From NCBI GenBank assembly GCA_016722515.1, contig JADKJE010000006.1, positions 70,496-134,495 on the forward strand: a stretch of 64,000 bases of DNA, given 5' to 3'. Position numbers and translations under genes: made by a program. The notes beneath the pieces were generated by a model that was given only the letters and a program-made list of their open reading frames with translations, searched no databases and had not been told where the DNA came from. The DNA comes from Alphaproteobacteria bacterium (lineage in GTDB: Bacteria > Pseudomonadota > Alphaproteobacteria > Rickettsiales > JADKJE01). Shown here one piece after another: positions 16,936 to 25,403 of this stretch (position 1 is its first letter; every line of letters begins with the position of its first letter).

Positions 16936-18427
16936 TGGTTTGTACTCCTGAATTTTCTGTTTGCACCATCCCGCTCTTGGCTGTGTTGCGTGGGTCGGAA
17001 TCAAGGATCACGCCCAGATCATCGAGTTGCTTGTTGGTTGCGGCGATTTCTTGAAGCTGCTTGTCTGGGTCAAAGCCCTGACGCGCGATGGCTTCTTTCT
17101 GCGTCAATGTGCCGTTGCGTATCATCAAGGTGTCGGCTTGCGCGTCTTTAATCGGATCGATCATCTCGAATTTGGGCGGTGTCCAGCTAACGGCATAGTC
17201 AGCTTTACTGATCACGCCTGCCACCAGCGCACGGTCAATGAACCGCCGCCACACAGGAGCGCATAATTTAGGAATCAGCACCTGCCAGCGGATCATTTCT
17301 ACGGTGCGGCGGAATTCTAGCAATCCTGCGCGGAGGCTGCTGTAATTGACCTGCGACAAGTCGCCTGTCAGCTGCTCATATGTAATGCCAAGCCCTGCGG
17401 CGATAGCGTGAAGCTGCACGCGCTCGTAGGATTCATAGTTCCCGTCGCTGCTGGGATTGCCAAAGCGGACATCCTCACCAGGTTGGAGATATTCAATCAT
17501 GCCAGGGCGGAACTCCTCAATTTTCTGAGGTTCACCGCCAGCGGTATTACCTTTGCGTGCTACGTTGCCAACAATAGGGCCGTCCGCGCCGTTGTTTTGA
17601 ACAACGAAGGCGGCAAAGCAGGCTTCAATCTTTTTGCGCCATAATTCTGCATCATCGTACCCGTCGAGATCACGCAATCGCACCATGGAAGGAGCGAAGG
17701 CAGTCACACCGCGATATTGACCAGGACGCAGCTTGCGGAAGATGTGTAAAATCTGATCCGCTGGCACACGCACGCTTTGAAAACTGGTTTTGCCAACAAT
17801 GCTTTCGCCTGGGTGCTGCGGCCACATCCAGTAGGCAACACGGCGGTTCTGGCTGTCAAACTCAATGCCTTGGCGAATGACGTTACCGTTTTCGCCCGTA
17901 GTGGTTTTTGCCGTATCGAGGAAATCTGCTTCCAACACCTGCAACTGCATAGGCACGCGCATGGTTTTGCTAAAACCGATGTCACGAAAGCGGATAAAGC
18001 ACTCGCCGCTTTCAAACATGGCACGCGCAGCAAGAGACTGAATGCCCTCAAAGTCGAGGTCGCCGTCAGCATCGCAGAACTGACACCAATCGCGCCATGC
18101 ATCCATGATCTGCTTATTCAGCCGATCCGAATCTGTGGTTGCCTGTGCGGTAATACCTGTGCCGATGGCATTGCCAACGAACACCTCAATGGCTTTATTG
18201 CCGTAGCAATTATTCCGCACCAGATCGCGTGATCGCTCGCGCAGGCGATTGCCCGCGCCACCGATTTCCGCATTGGCGGATGTGCCGCTGGTGACCCAGT
18301 CATCAATCCGTCTGCCAGTTTTTGCGCCCTCATAGCCACGCGCGAGAACGTCTATGGCAATACGGGCTTGCTTACGCTTGAAGGCGGATTGAGGCGAAAA
18401 CACCCCTATGATGTCATCTAACCACAT
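16907..18427 (-). CDS. Portal protein, lambda family
   Basis: 506 residues. Typical features include the N-terminal GAKTGRRIDDWVTSGTSANA and LRERSRDLVRNNCYGNKAIE, then MDAWRDWCQFCDADGDLDF, RVPADQILHIFRKLRPGQYRG and ITYEQLTGDLSQVNYSSLRA. The portal ring is the DNA gate of the capsid and docks the terminase. It lies between the gpW-like protein and the capsid polyprotein, as in lambda. The C-terminal tail is polar and disordered-looking. Confidence 0.92.
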   Translation of the reverse strand: MWLDDIIGVFSPQSAFKRKQARIAIDVLARGYEGAKTGRRIDDWVTSGTSANAEIGGAGNRLRERSRDLVRNNCYGNKAIEVFVGNAIGTGITAQATTDSDRLNKQIMDAWRDWCQFCDADGDLDFEGIQSLAARAMFESGECFIRFRDIGFSKTMRVPMQLQVLEADFLDTAKTTTGENGNVIRQGIEFDSQNRRVAYWMWPQHPGESIVGKTSFQSVRVPADQILHIFRKLRPGQYRGVTAFAPSMVRLRDLDGYDDAELWRKKIEACFAAFVVQNNGADGPIVGNVARKGNTAGGEPQKIEEFRPGMIEYLQPGEDVRFGNPSSDGNYESYERVQLHAIAAGLGITYEQLTGDLSQVNYSSLRAGLLEFRRTVEMIRWQVLIPKLCAPVWRRFIDRALVAGVISKADYAVSWTPPKFEMIDPIKDAQADTLMIRNGTLTQKEAIARQGFDPDKQLQEIAATNKQLDDLGVILDSDPRNTAKSGMVQTENSGVQTNDSSKNSKD

Positions 18428-18428
18428 A

Positions 18429-18632
18429 TCAATCCTTCACAAATGATGCGAAGCTGGCGCGGCTTGGCTTTGATTGCGCGTCAGCATTCAGTTGATTGCG
18501 GATGACATCACGCAGCTTGATCATCTCGTCGAGCGAGTGGTAGCGCACGGACTTGTCGCCTGTGCGTACCTCAAGCGTGCCAGAGGCGATTGCCGCTTCC
18601 AGCGCGTCCAGTTGTGTTTGTGTGAATGCCAT
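18429..18632 (-). CDS. gpW-like head-tail joining protein
   Basis: 67 residues from the ATG at 18632 (MAFTQTQLDALEAAIASG); the longer reading frame upstream overlaps the terminase end and is rejected. The helix-beta-hairpin-helix pattern, with VRTGDKSVRYHSLDEMIKLR, matches the lambda gpW family, which attaches to the portal after packaging. The gene lies between terminase and portal, with two to three bases of spacing on either side. Confidence 0.85.
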   Translation of the reverse strand: MAFTQTQLDALEAAIASGTLEVRTGDKSVRYHSLDEMIKLRDVIRNQLNADAQSKPSRASFASFVKD

Positions 18633-18634
18633 AT

Positions 18635-20479
18635 TTATCTCGATAGCCAGTTGTCCATGCGCGGTATCCACTGCGCCTGGGGTTTTGAATTTGATGTGTC
18701 AGTCGTTTCTGGTTCTGGCGCAGCGTGCTGCGTTCTCTCCAGATTGTCGGCCAGTTGCACCAGGTCAGGATTCAAAAGTTTGAACGCCGCCAGCGCATAT
18801 ACCGTGCAGTCAAGCACCTCGTTGCGACTGCGGATTTTAATCCACTCGCGCCGAGCCACGCCTTTGGTAAAGCGGGTAACTTGCTTTTCCCCCGTCAACT
18901 GCAGGAAATATTCACGGTCGCGTTCGAGCGGGAAATGGAAGTATCCAATCCCTGGCTCGGTGATACGCAAGCGGCTGTAAATCACTTCCTTGGCGGTATC
19001 CGTTCCAATCGGGTAAAGCCTCAGCTTGTAGCGATTGTTTCTGCTCGGTCTGCCCACCAGCGGTTTTGCCATCTGGTTAATACCTTTGACGGCAAACACA
19101 CCGCGCACGGCACGCGCACCGCAAAACTCGTAGACAGCTTGTGTATGATGTCCGCCTGAGTCCACGCACACGCAGGCGATATTAAGATTCACGCCTGTTT
19201 TGCTGCGGATGGGCTTCAGCAGATAGCTATCCAACTCACGCCACACTGAATCCTGTGCGGGATCGCCGTAAAAAATACGGTAATCCAGTGACCAGCATTC
19301 TTCGCCAATACCCCAGCCTTTGACCTCGATCTCCAATCGGTCGCCTTGCACGTCGACACCAGCGGTGACAAGCACCACCTGTTCGGGCGCATCCGATCCC
19401 CAGCTTTCCTTGCGGTTCAGCAGGACATCGGCCTCAATCGTTTCGCCTTCTTCTTCCCATGGCTCGCCAAGGGAAGTGTTCACCCAGGTTTTGAGCGTTT
19501 CTGGCAAGGCTTTCGCCCGCAGAAAATCCGTCACGGTCTGGGCAAACGTCACCCACGGGCTGTAAAGCTCGTTGATGTGAAAACCCGCAATATCCGTGAG
19601 CGGCTGCTCTGCCACCCAGCGACCCGCTTTCAGCATGGCGTGCCGATCGCTATCAACGATGATGCAACCGTTATGCTCGCAGACATAATGGGCGGTTTCT
19701 GGCTTGTGGCCATTATCTCCGCTGTCCCATTTCACTTGGCCCCATTTCAGCGTCTGGTATTCGCCGCATTGTGGGCATGGCACATGAAAGTGCCGCTGAT
19801 CACTCTGCTCGAATGCCGCCTCAATGCGGCTTGCCCCCTTAATGGTGGGGGTGGAGGTAAGCAGCAGCTTACGATTCCAGAAAGTCGTCGTGCGTTTTTT
19901 CGCAAGGCTGACAGGGTCACCTTCCGTACCTGCCGAAGCAGGATAACGATCCACTTCATCGCATAGCACCAGCCTGATAGGACGGCTCGCCAGTGATGCT
20001 GGCGAATTTGCGCCCGCCATGGTGATGTGACCACCAGGGAAGCGTTTGTGCAGAAGCGTGTTTCCGCTATCGCGCGTGCGCGGGTCTTTCACCAGGCCAC
20101 GCAACACATCCGTGTCACGCAGCATCGGTGCGAAACGGTCTTTGCTCCATGCTTCCGCCATTTCAAGCGTAGGCTGGAGCAGTAGTATCGGCGACGGGTC
20201 TAGATGAACGTGGTAGCCGATGATATTGTTAATAACTTCAGTCTTGCCGATCTGGGCAGAGGACATAATCACCACGGTTTCCACCCGTGGATCACATAAT
20301 GCGTCCATGATCTCGCGCTGATAGGGAGCGCGGTTCGTATTCCATCTGCCAGGTTCTGCGCTGGCTTCGCTACTCAGTTGCCGATGGCTGTCCGCCCACT
20401 GGCTCACCGTCATGTTCGGCGGCGGTGCTGCCAATTTCGCTATCTTGGAAATCAGGATTGCTGATTGTGTCTGGGTCAT
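18635..20479 (-). CDS. Terminase large subunit, GpA family
   Basis: 614 residues. The N-terminal ATPase has a variant Walker A (SSAQIGKTE) and Walker B (LVLCDEVDRY); a coupling segment (LLLTSTPTIKGASRIEAAFE) follows. A zinc-binding CPQCGEYQ...CEHNGC cluster lies near residue 235. The C-terminal nuclease has the GVDVQGDRLEIEV acidic strand and CVDSGGHHTQAVYEF. It cuts concatemers and packages DNA into the prohead. The assigned start overlaps the small-subunit gene by 110 bases; a later start at 20413 (MTVSQWAD) is possible. Confidence 0.93.
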   Translation of the reverse strand: MTQTQSAILISKIAKLAAPPPNMTVSQWADSHRQLSSEASAEPGRWNTNRAPYQREIMDALCDPRVETVVIMSSAQIGKTEVINNIIGYHVHLDPSPILLLQPTLEMAEAWSKDRFAPMLRDTDVLRGLVKDPRTRDSGNTLLHKRFPGGHITMAGANSPASLASRPIRLVLCDEVDRYPASAGTEGDPVSLAKKRTTTFWNRKLLLTSTPTIKGASRIEAAFEQSDQRHFHVPCPQCGEYQTLKWGQVKWDSGDNGHKPETAHYVCEHNGCIIVDSDRHAMLKAGRWVAEQPLTDIAGFHINELYSPWVTFAQTVTDFLRAKALPETLKTWVNTSLGEPWEEEGETIEADVLLNRKESWGSDAPEQVVLVTAGVDVQGDRLEIEVKGWGIGEECWSLDYRIFYGDPAQDSVWRELDSYLLKPIRSKTGVNLNIACVCVDSGGHHTQAVYEFCGARAVRGVFAVKGINQMAKPLVGRPSRNNRYKLRLYPIGTDTAKEVIYSRLRITEPGIGYFHFPLERDREYFLQLTGEKQVTRFTKGVARREWIKIRSRNEVLDCTVYALAAFKLLNPDLVQLADNLERTQHAAPEPETTDTSNSKPQAQWIPRMDNWLSR

Positions 20480-20930
20480 AGAGGGATAACTCGGTTAATG
20501 CTTCATGCACCAGCTCCCTCAGGCCACTTTCGATTTCATGAAACTCCTTGAGTCCTATGGCTAGATGCGCTCCGCGCGTTGGTAGAACGAGCATGCGGGA
20601 ACGGAACGCCACCACCAGCCCAGCCCATTGCGCCTCCACTTCATTGGAGGGGATCAGTTCGCTTTTAAGCGTTTTCACCTCCAGTTCGGTTTTGTCGGCC
20701 TGTGCTTTCAGCAATCTTGCCCGCTCCTGGTGAGCATCGACGTGGATGACTTCTTTGCCGAAGGCGCGATCCTGCAAAAAGGCGATGTATCCGCGCACGC
20801 ATGCGACAAGGTCGTATTTGCCGCGCTCAGCTTTTGGGATGACACCATCGCTTGCCAGTTGTTGCACCCGCCGTTCGGTCAGGTTAAACAGTTTCGCAAT
20901 CGTGCTGACGGGATAGGTTGGTGTGGACAT
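20370..20930 (-). CDS. Terminase small subunit, Nu1-like
   Basis: 186 residues from the ATG at 20930 (MSTPTYPVSTIAKLFNLTER). The N-terminal winged HTH (residues about 8-35, STIAKLFNLTERRVQQLASD) resembles lambda Nu1, which binds the packaging site; a basic coiled coil (ERARLLKAQADKTELEVKTL) mediates oligomerisation. It is followed by the large subunit and preceded by a cytosine methyltransferase, which it overlaps by 47 bases. A TTG start 33 bases upstream is less likely. Confidence 0.85.
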   Translation of the reverse strand: MSTPTYPVSTIAKLFNLTERRVQQLASDGVIPKAERGKYDLVACVRGYIAFLQDRAFGKEVIHVDAHQERARLLKAQADKTELEVKTLKSELIPSNEVEAQWAGLVVAFRSRMLVLPTRGAHLAIGLKEFHEIESGLRELVHEALTELSLYDPDTISNPDFQDSEIGSTAAEHDGEPVGGQPSATE

Positions 20931-21873
20931 AGGTTTTTTCGTATTCGTTAATGCTGAAGGCAATCATCTCTGGGATGATCGGCACAACTGCGTTGCCAAG
21001 GCTGCAAAGCCGTTCTTTGCGGCTTCCGCCTTCTGTCCAGCCGATAGGAAAACCCATCAGCCATTCCACCCAGTCAGGGTTTAAGCCATTATCCTTTAAT
21101 CGTGAGATTTCTGGTTCATTTCCCCACCATGGATTTCCTCCAAGGCTACGCAGCAGGCTAACTTGTGACGGCTGAAGGATTTGCCCTCGCGGGCGAGCAT
21201 CTCCAGTGAGATTGCTGTGTCCTTCCAATCCCGCGCGCACGGTGTCGGCCAGAATTTCACATACCGAGCCAGACCCAGGCTGCCCCCGATGCCATTCTTC
21301 GTATATTTTCGAATCGAACCGCTCTTGGTCACCTTGAATGTATCGTTTTTCCCGAATATCTCGCCCACCGTTGCATCGCTCGCGGTTGGGGTAGGCAATA
21401 ATCCAGATTCGGTCGCGTCTGTGAGGTGCGCCAAGGGCGGAAGCTGGTACGCAATGCCATTCCGCATCATACCCGATCTGCCATAAATCCGTGAGGACGG
21501 TAACAAGTCCACTAGATCGCAGGTTTGCCACGTTCTCGATAATTGCATAGCGCGGTTTCAGTTCGTTGATTAATCGTGCGTATTCTTTCCAAAGTCCCGA
21601 GCGACTGCCTGTGATTCCAGCTTTCTTGCCCGCCACGGAGATGTCCTGGCAGGGAAAACCACCACAGATAATGTCGACGGAATCTGGCGCAGAAGTCGCG
21701 TTTAAGTTCCTAATGTCCGAGATAATCGGCGTATTCGGCCAGTGTTTCGCCAATACACGCTGACATGACGGCTCTATCTCGCAAAAGCCGATGGTATGCC
21801 AGCCCGCCCGCTCAAATCCGAGGGAAAACCCCCCAATTCCAGAGAACAGGTCTAGCACGTTTAACATATTCAA
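20884..21873 (-). CDS. DNA (cytosine-5) methyltransferase
   Basis: 329 residues with the ordered C5-methylase motifs: FSGIGGFSLGFE (I, SAM binding), GGFPCQDIS (IV, catalytic Cys near residue 75), IIENVANL (VI), APHRRDRIWIIA (VIII) and LGNAVVPIIPEM (X). The target recognition region between VIII and X is short, about 100 residues. No cognate restriction nuclease is adjacent, so it is an orphan, probably protecting phage DNA from host restriction. It is transcribed towards the terminase genes and divergently from the DUF3489 gene. Confidence 0.92.
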   Translation of the reverse strand: MNMLNVLDLFSGIGGFSLGFERAGWHTIGFCEIEPSCQRVLAKHWPNTPIISDIRNLNATSAPDSVDIICGGFPCQDISVAGKKAGITGSRSGLWKEYARLINELKPRYAIIENVANLRSSGLVTVLTDLWQIGYDAEWHCVPASALGAPHRRDRIWIIAYPNRERCNGGRDIREKRYIQGDQERFDSKIYEEWHRGQPGSGSVCEILADTVRAGLEGHSNLTGDARPRGQILQPSQVSLLRSLGGNPWWGNEPEISRLKDNGLNPDWVEWLMGFPIGWTEGGSRKERLCSLGNAVVPIIPEMIAFSINEYEKTYVHTNLSRQHDCETV

Positions 21874-21977
21874 AAATCATCACTATTTCTGCTTATTCAA
21901 GTTGATAAGCGTGTTTTTCCAAGCATTCATGTCGGTGTCCCGCGGGGCATTAAACACCAACAAAAAGGAGCCTACCC

Positions 21978-22451
21978 ATGACCGAATTAAGCAAAACCCA
22001 GCAGACCATCCTCGAACAAGCAGCGGCTGCGCCCGAGAATTGCATCCGCAATTTCATGAGCCACATACCGACCGCCGCGCAGACGAAAGTCATCGATGCG
22101 CTGCTCAAGAAGGGATGCGTGAAGCGCAAAACCCAATTCCATCCCAGTGAGCCAAACGGCAAAGAGGTGCTTTACCTCATCACCGACGAGGGGTTCGCTG
22201 CCATCGGCAAAACACCGAGCGCGGCACAGCCAGAGGAACAATCGCCCCCTGAAAAACCGAAGCGCGTTTCCAAACAATCCACCATGCTCGACATGCTGCG
22301 CCAAGGCACAACCATCCAAGCCATTATGGATGTCACCAGCTGGCAGAAGCACACGGTGCATGGCTCAATGGCGAACCTTAAGAAAAAACTGGGACTCACC
22401 ATCGCCAGCGATAAAGCTGAGAGCGGTGAGCGTATCTACCGAATTGCCTAA
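21978..22451 (+). CDS. DUF3489 protein, opposite strand to its neighbours
   Basis: 157 residues. Residues about 90-155 carry the DUF3489 pattern (STMLDMLRQGTTIQAIMDVT, SWQKHTVHGSMANLKKKLGL, ERIYRIA), a winged-helix-like fold with unknown role. The N-terminal part (TKVIDALLKKGCVKRKT, YLITDEGFAAIG) looks like a second winged-helix. AAAGGAG lies 8 bases upstream of the ATG. It is a plus-strand gene inside a long minus-strand prophage block, between two methyltransferases; its stop overlaps the 22448 gene convergently by four bases. A DNA-binding regulatory role is likely but not proven. Confidence 0.82.
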   Translation: MTELSKTQQTILEQAAAAPENCIRNFMSHIPTAAQTKVIDALLKKGCVKRKTQFHPSEPNGKEVLYLITDEGFAAIGKTPSAAQPEEQSPPEKPKRVSKQSTMLDMLRQGTTIQAIMDVTSWQKHTVHGSMANLKKKLGLTIASDKAESGERIYRIA

Positions 22452-23698
22452 GCCTCTGCGCCAAGGCGTTCCGCTTGAAGGTCAGCAAATAGCTGGCCTT
22501 CTTCGTTGGTCGCTTTTTTGCCAGTAAAATCTTCCCAGCGTTTCATAATCACATCGCAATATTTCGGGTCGAGTTCGATAAGCCGTGCGGCGCGGTTAAT
22601 TTTCTCACACGCAATCAGCGTCGAGCCTGAGCCGCCGAAACAATCCAGCACCGTGTCACGGGTTTTGCTGGAATTTTCAATGGCACGCTGCACCAGCTCC
22701 ACTGGTTTCATGGTGGGGTGCAGGTCATTGGTGCGTGGCTTATTGAAAAACCACACATCGCCCTGGTCACGCGCTCCGCACCAGAAATGCTTATTGCCTT
22801 CTGGCCAGCCATAAAGAATCGGCTCGTACTGCCGTTGATAATCAGCGCGACCGAGCGTGAATGTATTTTTCGCCCAGATGATGAAGGTTGACCAGTGTCC
22901 ACCGCCTTCACGGAAGGCTTTTTGCAGCGTATCCAATTCGGATGACGACATGCAGATGTATAGCGCACCTTTGCAATGCGTAACGGCATTGGTGCATGCG
23001 GCAAGCAGGAAGCCGTAGAAATCATCACCCAGATTATCATTCATAATCTTGCGGCCAGCTTTTGCGCCGCCCTTGGCACGCATCTTATCTTTGGCGGTAT
23101 CGCCATAATTCACGTTGTAAGGTGGGTCGGTAAAGACCATGTCTACAGGGTTGCCGCCAAGCAGCCGAGCATAAGCATCAGGGCTTGTAGCATCTCCGCA
23201 GAGCAGACGGTGTTCACCCAGTACCCATACATCGCCCAGGCGTGAGGTGGCAGTTTCAGGTGCTTCAGGTATCGCGTCATCATCGGTTAATCCTTCCAGA
23301 GCCGCATCATTAAACAAGGCTTCCAGTTCGTCAGCGTCGAAGCCTGTTAATCCGAGGTCAAAATTTGAATCTTTCAATTCGCCAAGTTCGATGGCGAGCA
23401 GTTCATTGTCCCATTCCGCTTCTTCATGGGTGCGGTTGTCTGCGAGGCGGTAGGCTTTCACCTGTGCCTCGGTTAATCCTTCCGCCACATGGACGGGGAC
23501 TTTTTCCAACCCCAGTTGCTGGGCGGCAAGCAGGCGTGTGTGACCGACGATCACCACCATGTTGCTGTCCACCACAATCGGTTGCCGCCATCCGAATTCA
23601 CGGATGCTGGCTGCGACCTTGGCGACTGCTGCCTGGTTGTTCCTTGGATTACGCGCATAGGGAATTACGCGCTCGATTGCTGTAAGCGAAACGTGCAT
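22448..23698 (-). CDS. ParB-domain plus adenine/cytosine-N4 DNA methyltransferase
   Basis: 416 residues. The N-terminal ParB/Sulfiredoxin-like domain (residues about 1-120) has YARNPRNNQAAVAKVAASIR, GWRQPIVVD and VGHTRLLAAQQLGL. The methyltransferase carries the catalytic DPPYNV motif near residue 190 and the SAM motif FGGSGSTLIACE near 365, the beta class order. Such ParB-methylases are frequent orphan enzymes in phages and may methylate their own DNA. The exact base (N6-A or N4-C) cannot be decided by eye. Confidence 0.9.
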   Translation of the reverse strand: MHVSLTAIERVIPYARNPRNNQAAVAKVAASIREFGWRQPIVVDSNMVVIVGHTRLLAAQQLGLEKVPVHVAEGLTEAQVKAYRLADNRTHEEAEWDNELLAIELGELKDSNFDLGLTGFDADELEALFNDAALEGLTDDDAIPEAPETATSRLGDVWVLGEHRLLCGDATSPDAYARLLGGNPVDMVFTDPPYNVNYGDTAKDKMRAKGGAKAGRKIMNDNLGDDFYGFLLAACTNAVTHCKGALYICMSSSELDTLQKAFREGGGHWSTFIIWAKNTFTLGRADYQRQYEPILYGWPEGNKHFWCGARDQGDVWFFNKPRTNDLHPTMKPVELVQRAIENSSKTRDTVLDCFGGSGSTLIACEKINRAARLIELDPKYCDVIMKRWEDFTGKKATNEEGQLFADLQAERLGAEA

Positions 23699-23982
23699 AT
23701 TTCGGTTCTACTTTTAAGTTAATGGCGTTTTTTCAGGGCTTTGCTTTGCCCGTTAGCGAAACGAAATCGCTATTTTTATTCTGTCGCTGGCGAAATCCTG
23801 CGCCTCGCGCCCCCGCATAGGACTTCGCGCGGAAGTACCTAAGCCGTGGGGGGCCTGTGTGAGCTTGACGTTGAGGGGGATTTTGTGAGGTCGTGTGTTG
23901 CACGCACCTCTCGCGATTATGTGTGTCATCATGCCAGAAAATGTTGCAAATGTAGAGAACAAAAGTGTTGCAACACTTTCCA
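23699..23982. other. Intergenic stretch with perfect 18-bp palindrome
   Basis: No convincing gene in these 284 bases; open frames here overlap poorly and lack binding sites. An 18-bp perfect palindrome, AAAGTGTTGCAACACTTT, lies at 23962-23979, three bases past the stop of the DUF6362-like gene. It could be a protein-binding site or the stem of a weak terminator. Confidence 0.6.
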
Positions 23983-24366
23983 TCAACGATCCTGCGCGTT
24001 TAAGCGTGTTGCAATCTTGGTGCAAGCAATCACCCACTTGCGCCACGCAGTTGAACGGTCGCACCCAAACTCCCAGCAGATAGTTTTCCACCGCACACGC
24101 GCAGCACGCTTCCATATCAGCTTACGCTCCTCCACCTCAATCCACTGCATCCACTCAAACGTCTGCTCAAGACGTGAGATAGCGTCAGGCATGGCACGCA
24201 GCCGGATGGGGAACGCTTCCTGAAACATCAGTTCGTTCGGCGTATGCACCACCTCAGGCCATACGTTGAAGTATCCCTTCACCTTAACAGGAGGCAGGCG
24301 TTTGAGTGTTGCAATCGCTTCCTCAAAATGATCCGCGACCTTTTCGTGTGTCCATTTATCTCCCAT
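23983..24366 (-). CDS. DUF6362-like phage protein
   Basis: 127 residues from the ATG at 24366 (MGDKWTHEKVADHFEEAIAT), directly after GGAGGTGTCT. Aromatic motifs (MQWIEVEERKLIWKRAARVR and WKTICWEFGCDRSTAWRKW) match DUF6362. The second half is a helix-turn-helix (ICWEFGCDRSTAWRKWVIA), so DNA binding is likely. It overlaps the next upstream gene by 11 bases and is the last gene of the early operon before the methylases. Confidence 0.75.
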   Translation of the reverse strand: MGDKWTHEKVADHFEEAIATLKRLPPVKVKGYFNVWPEVVHTPNELMFQEAFPIRLRAMPDAISRLEQTFEWMQWIEVEERKLIWKRAARVRWKTICWEFGCDRSTAWRKWVIACTKIATRLNAQDR

Positions 24367-24631
24367 AGACACCTCCTTGCGTAATCTCAGCAAGCACGGC
24401 AGCGTAACCAGCAATGTCGGTAATGCTGTCGAGGTGGTGTGGTGTGTGATGCAGGCGTGCCAGCTTCAGATCAATCAGGCACAGAACAACAGCGGCAGGG
24501 CTGACTTCCACGCCAAGCGTAATCGACCAGCGTTTTGCCACCTCGTTAAACATTTCGGTGGAGTCGCCGTATTGTGCGCGGCGATCTTCCACGATCTGCA
24601 AGGCGTGTTTGAGTAAGTTTTCTCCTTTCAT
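24356..24631 (-). CDS. DUF6378-like phage protein
   Basis: 91 residues: VEDRRAQYGDSTEMFNEVAK, then WSITLGVEVSPAAVVLCLID and LDSITDIAGYAAVLAEI. This matches DUF6378, a small helical family in prophages whose RxxxYGD opening and DxxxDxAGY ending recall MazG-type folds. A nucleotide-handling role is possible but unproved. It shares a single base with the RuvC-like gene stop, consistent with co-translation. Confidence 0.75.
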   Translation of the reverse strand: MKGENLLKHALQIVEDRRAQYGDSTEMFNEVAKRWSITLGVEVSPAAVVLCLIDLKLARLHHTPHHLDSITDIAGYAAVLAEITQGGVYGR

Positions 24632-25113
24632 TATTTCCTCCCTTGGTCATGTTGTTCGATGGCAAAATGCAACAGCGCGAGCGCGTCAGCCTCGTTGTCG
24701 TCCTCGGGTTTGTGACCGAGGGCTTGCACGGCAGCGATCACCTGATCCTTGCTGGCGTTGCCTTTGCTGGTAATGAAGCGTTTGATTGTGCCGACTGGCA
24801 CGCCCTCGTAGGGAATGCTGTGGTGTTCGCACCAGGCAGTAAGCTGCGCGAGGAAGCCGCCGTAAGCGTGGGCAGCATCAACACCGATGTGACGGCGCAC
24901 TTCTTCAAAATAGACAGCGTCAATGCGTCCAGAAACATTGCGGGTTTCATTGAGCCAGCGTTCAAAACGCAGGTAACGCATGCCACCGCCTTCAAAGCGG
25001 CGTGGCTTGAAACTTGCCGTGCCACTGACGATGCGACCGTATTCGTTGCAGATTGCCCAGCCTGTGGATGTGCCAAGGTCAAGGCTGAGTAGGATTGGTT
25101 TGGGGTTGGTCAT
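24631..25113 (-). CDS. RuvC-like Holliday junction nuclease of phage
   Basis: 160 residues from the ATG at 25113, after CAGGAGG. Retroviral-integrase/RNase H fold motifs are visible: LLSLDLGTSTGWAI (first acidic strand, catalytic Asp), VYFEEVRRH (second acidic residue) and the C-terminal EDDNEADALALLHFA (third site, D/E pair). It resolves branched DNA made during replication and recombination before packaging. It overlaps the small 25110-25403 gene by four bases (ATGA). Confidence 0.85.
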   Translation of the reverse strand: MTNPKPILLSLDLGTSTGWAICNEYGRIVSGTASFKPRRFEGGGMRYLRFERWLNETRNVSGRIDAVYFEEVRRHIGVDAAHAYGGFLAQLTAWCEHHSIPYEGVPVGTIKRFITSKGNASKDQVIAAVQALGHKPEDDNEADALALLHFAIEQHDQGRK

Positions 25114-25403
25114 AGAGCCTCCTGTTGGGTTAATGCTGTGCATCCCTCCAACCCACGACACATGTGAGCGGCGAACTCCCCAGAGGGGGTTACGCACACA
25201 TTTATGTGTGGGAGGGAGATGACAAACTGGGGTGAGAGAAAAACTGTTGCGTTTGCTAGGGTTTGCGCCAGTTGACCCAGTTTGCGCTTCAGTTTGACGT
25301 GTCCAACTGGAATCGCTCTCAAAGCATTGAAAATGCTGGATTCCAGTTTGCGGCAGTTTGACAGTTTGCGGGTCAACTGCATCAGTTTGACGGTCTGTTT
25401 CAT
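25110..25403 (-). CDS. Small basic protein of unknown function over the repeat cluster
   Basis: 97 residues from the ATG at 25403 (MKQTVKLMQLTRKLSNCRKL). It starts and stops with ATGA overlaps to the primase-helicase and to the RuvC-like gene, so it is almost certainly translated. It is Lys/Arg-rich in its first half, with a Cys/His stretch towards the end. The DNA carries multiple CAGTTTG repeats, so the composition may reflect a replication-origin sequence rather than protein constraint. No family recognised. Confidence 0.55.
   Translation of the reverse strand: MKQTVKLMQLTRKLSNCRKLESSIFNALRAIPVGHVKLKRKLGQLAQTLANATVFLSPQFVISLPHINVCVTPSGEFAAHMCRGLEGCTALTQQEAL
25223..25389. repeat. Iteron-like cluster of CAGTTTG repeats
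   Basis: CAGTTTG occurs at 25278, 25290, 25344, 25354, 25362 and 25383 on the plus strand and once inverted at 25223-25229, seven copies in 167 bases. Several spacings are near one or two helical turns (10, 12, 21). It lies next to the primase-helicase gene, a common place for a phage replication origin. Confidence 0.5.

Noticed and set aside
23753..24115. Open frame of 120 codons on the minus strand
   Set aside because: It overlaps the DUF6362-like gene in another frame and has no family features or ribosome site.
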